A stretch of DNA of 64,000 nucleotides from Micromonospora noduli (lineage in GTDB: Bacteria; Actinomycetota; Actinomycetes; Mycobacteriales; Micromonosporaceae): the NCBI RefSeq assembly GCF_003264365.1, contig NZ_PYAK01000005.1, forward strand, positions 124,001-188,000, in the 5' to 3' direction. A model generated the notes under the pieces. The model did no database searches. It was not told the DNA's origin and saw only the letters and a program-made list of their open reading frames with translations. Within the stretch, counting starts at the first letter, position 1; each line of letters opens with the position of its first letter. This document shows, piece by piece, positions 63,548 through 64,000 of this stretch. Position numbers and translations under genes: made by a program.

Positions 63548-64000
63548 GTGCCTTCCTCTCGTCGTACCTTCCTCGCCAGTGGCGCCGCCGCCGGCGTCGG
63601 CCTTGCCGTCGCGGGCGGCCTGCCGTCCCTGGCCCAGGCCAGCCCGGCCCGGCCGCACCCGCCGGTGAAGCCCGGTAACGTGCCCTTCCCGCCGCTCGTG
63701 GACGACCCCAAGGGAATCCTGGCCCTGCCCAAGGGCTTCAGCTACACCGTGATCACCCGGACCGGCGTCACCCGGCTCGACCGCGGCCAGGGCACCACCC
63801 CGTCGGACCACGACGGCATGGCCGTCTACGACGCCGGCCACGGCCGGTACACCCTGATCCAGAACCACGAGATCGACCCGGGCGCCGAGTTCGGCGTGCC
63901 GCACGTCAAGGGAACGGTCTACGACGCGGGCGCCGTTGACGCCGGCGGTTGCACCGTGATCAAGACCGACCTCTCGGGCCGCAACCTGGGTGAGTTCGTG
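63548..64000 (+). CDS. PhoX-type alkaline phosphatase, N-terminal part
   Basis: 151 residues, cut by the right window edge. GTG start with AGGAG nine bases before. Tat signal S-R-R-T-F-L-A-S-G-A-A-A-G, cleavage near A-Q-A. The mature part has D-D-P-K-G-I-L-A-L-P-K-G-F and Q-N-H-E-I-D, as in DUF839/PhoX phosphatases, which remove phosphate from organic esters outside the cell using Ca2+/Fe3+. Family assigned from these segments only. Confidence 0.75.
   Translation, partial: MPSSRRTFLASGAAAGVGLAVAGGLPSLAQASPARPHPPVKPGNVPFPPLVDDPKGILALPKGFSYTVITRTGVTRLDRGQGTTPSDHDGMAVYDAGHGRYTLIQNHEIDPGAEFGVPHVKGTVYDAGAVDAGGCTVIKTDLSGRNLGEFV

Overview
The window is about 70 % G+C or higher, with GTG and TTG starts, four-base ATGA/GTGA overlaps between genes, Tat and Sec exporters rich in ricin-type lectin (CBM13) and CBM2 modules, and importers that lack their own ATPase. 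This points to a filamentous actinobacterium. The gene content and two dispersed repeats that I associate with Micromonospora genomes suggest Micromonosporaceae. That assignment is an inference from style, not from a marker gene.

Layout. 0-3.4 kb: a hypothetical protein, an inositol-monophosphatase-like protein with substituted metal ligands, nickel superoxide dismutase (sodN) and a radical SAM protein with unusual cysteine spacing. 3.4-60.1 kb: a continuous plant-polysaccharide utilisation region. 60.1-64 kb: housekeeping or accessory genes, namely a VanZ-like protein, a DrrAB-type exporter with a MerR regulator, and the start of a PhoX-type phosphatase. Two copies of one ~100-bp palindromic element (3369-3469 and 60067-60166, same orientation) sit almost exactly at the two borders of the polysaccharide region.

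Within the polysaccharide region I see four uptake and catabolism modules. (1) 14.1-20.8 kb: importer, serine hydrolase, LacI regulator and a GH32/43-clan enzyme, sharing the operator GCTAAA-N4-TTTAGC with a secreted esterase at 5.6 kb. (2) 20.9-29 kb: a ribose-type ABC importer with its own ATPase, an isomerase/epimerase and a secreted beta-helix GH141-like enzyme. A very large secreted ThuA/glucose-dehydrogenase-like protein is divergent from it. (3) 33.1-42.1 kb: an eight-gene operon pairing an importer with an oxidative aldose pathway (aldo-keto reductase, lactonase, enolase-superfamily dehydratase, two dehydrogenases) under a GntR/FadR regulator with the operator TGACGTGTGACGTC. (4) 48.5-60 kb: two GH54 arabinofuranosidases, a GH39-like enzyme, an importer, a cytosolic GH63-like enzyme and a LacI regulator with the operator CGAATCGATTCG. 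Pectate lyase, two GH43 enzymes, GH10 xylanase and two CE1-type esterases complete the set. The overall theme is degradation of pectin and arabinoxylan side chains and import of the products.

The clearest new information is regulatory. Three distinct operator families can be read directly, each placed at a recognisable promoter and each linked to a regulator gene in the window; a fourth (GTKAGCGATAAC) has no obvious regulator here. The MerR-type promoter at 63.38 kb has the textbook 20-bp spacer with a dyad and appears to drive a leaderless mRNA. Coordinates of starts are my choices from ribosome-binding sites and overlaps. Family assignments come from reading motifs, not from database searches.
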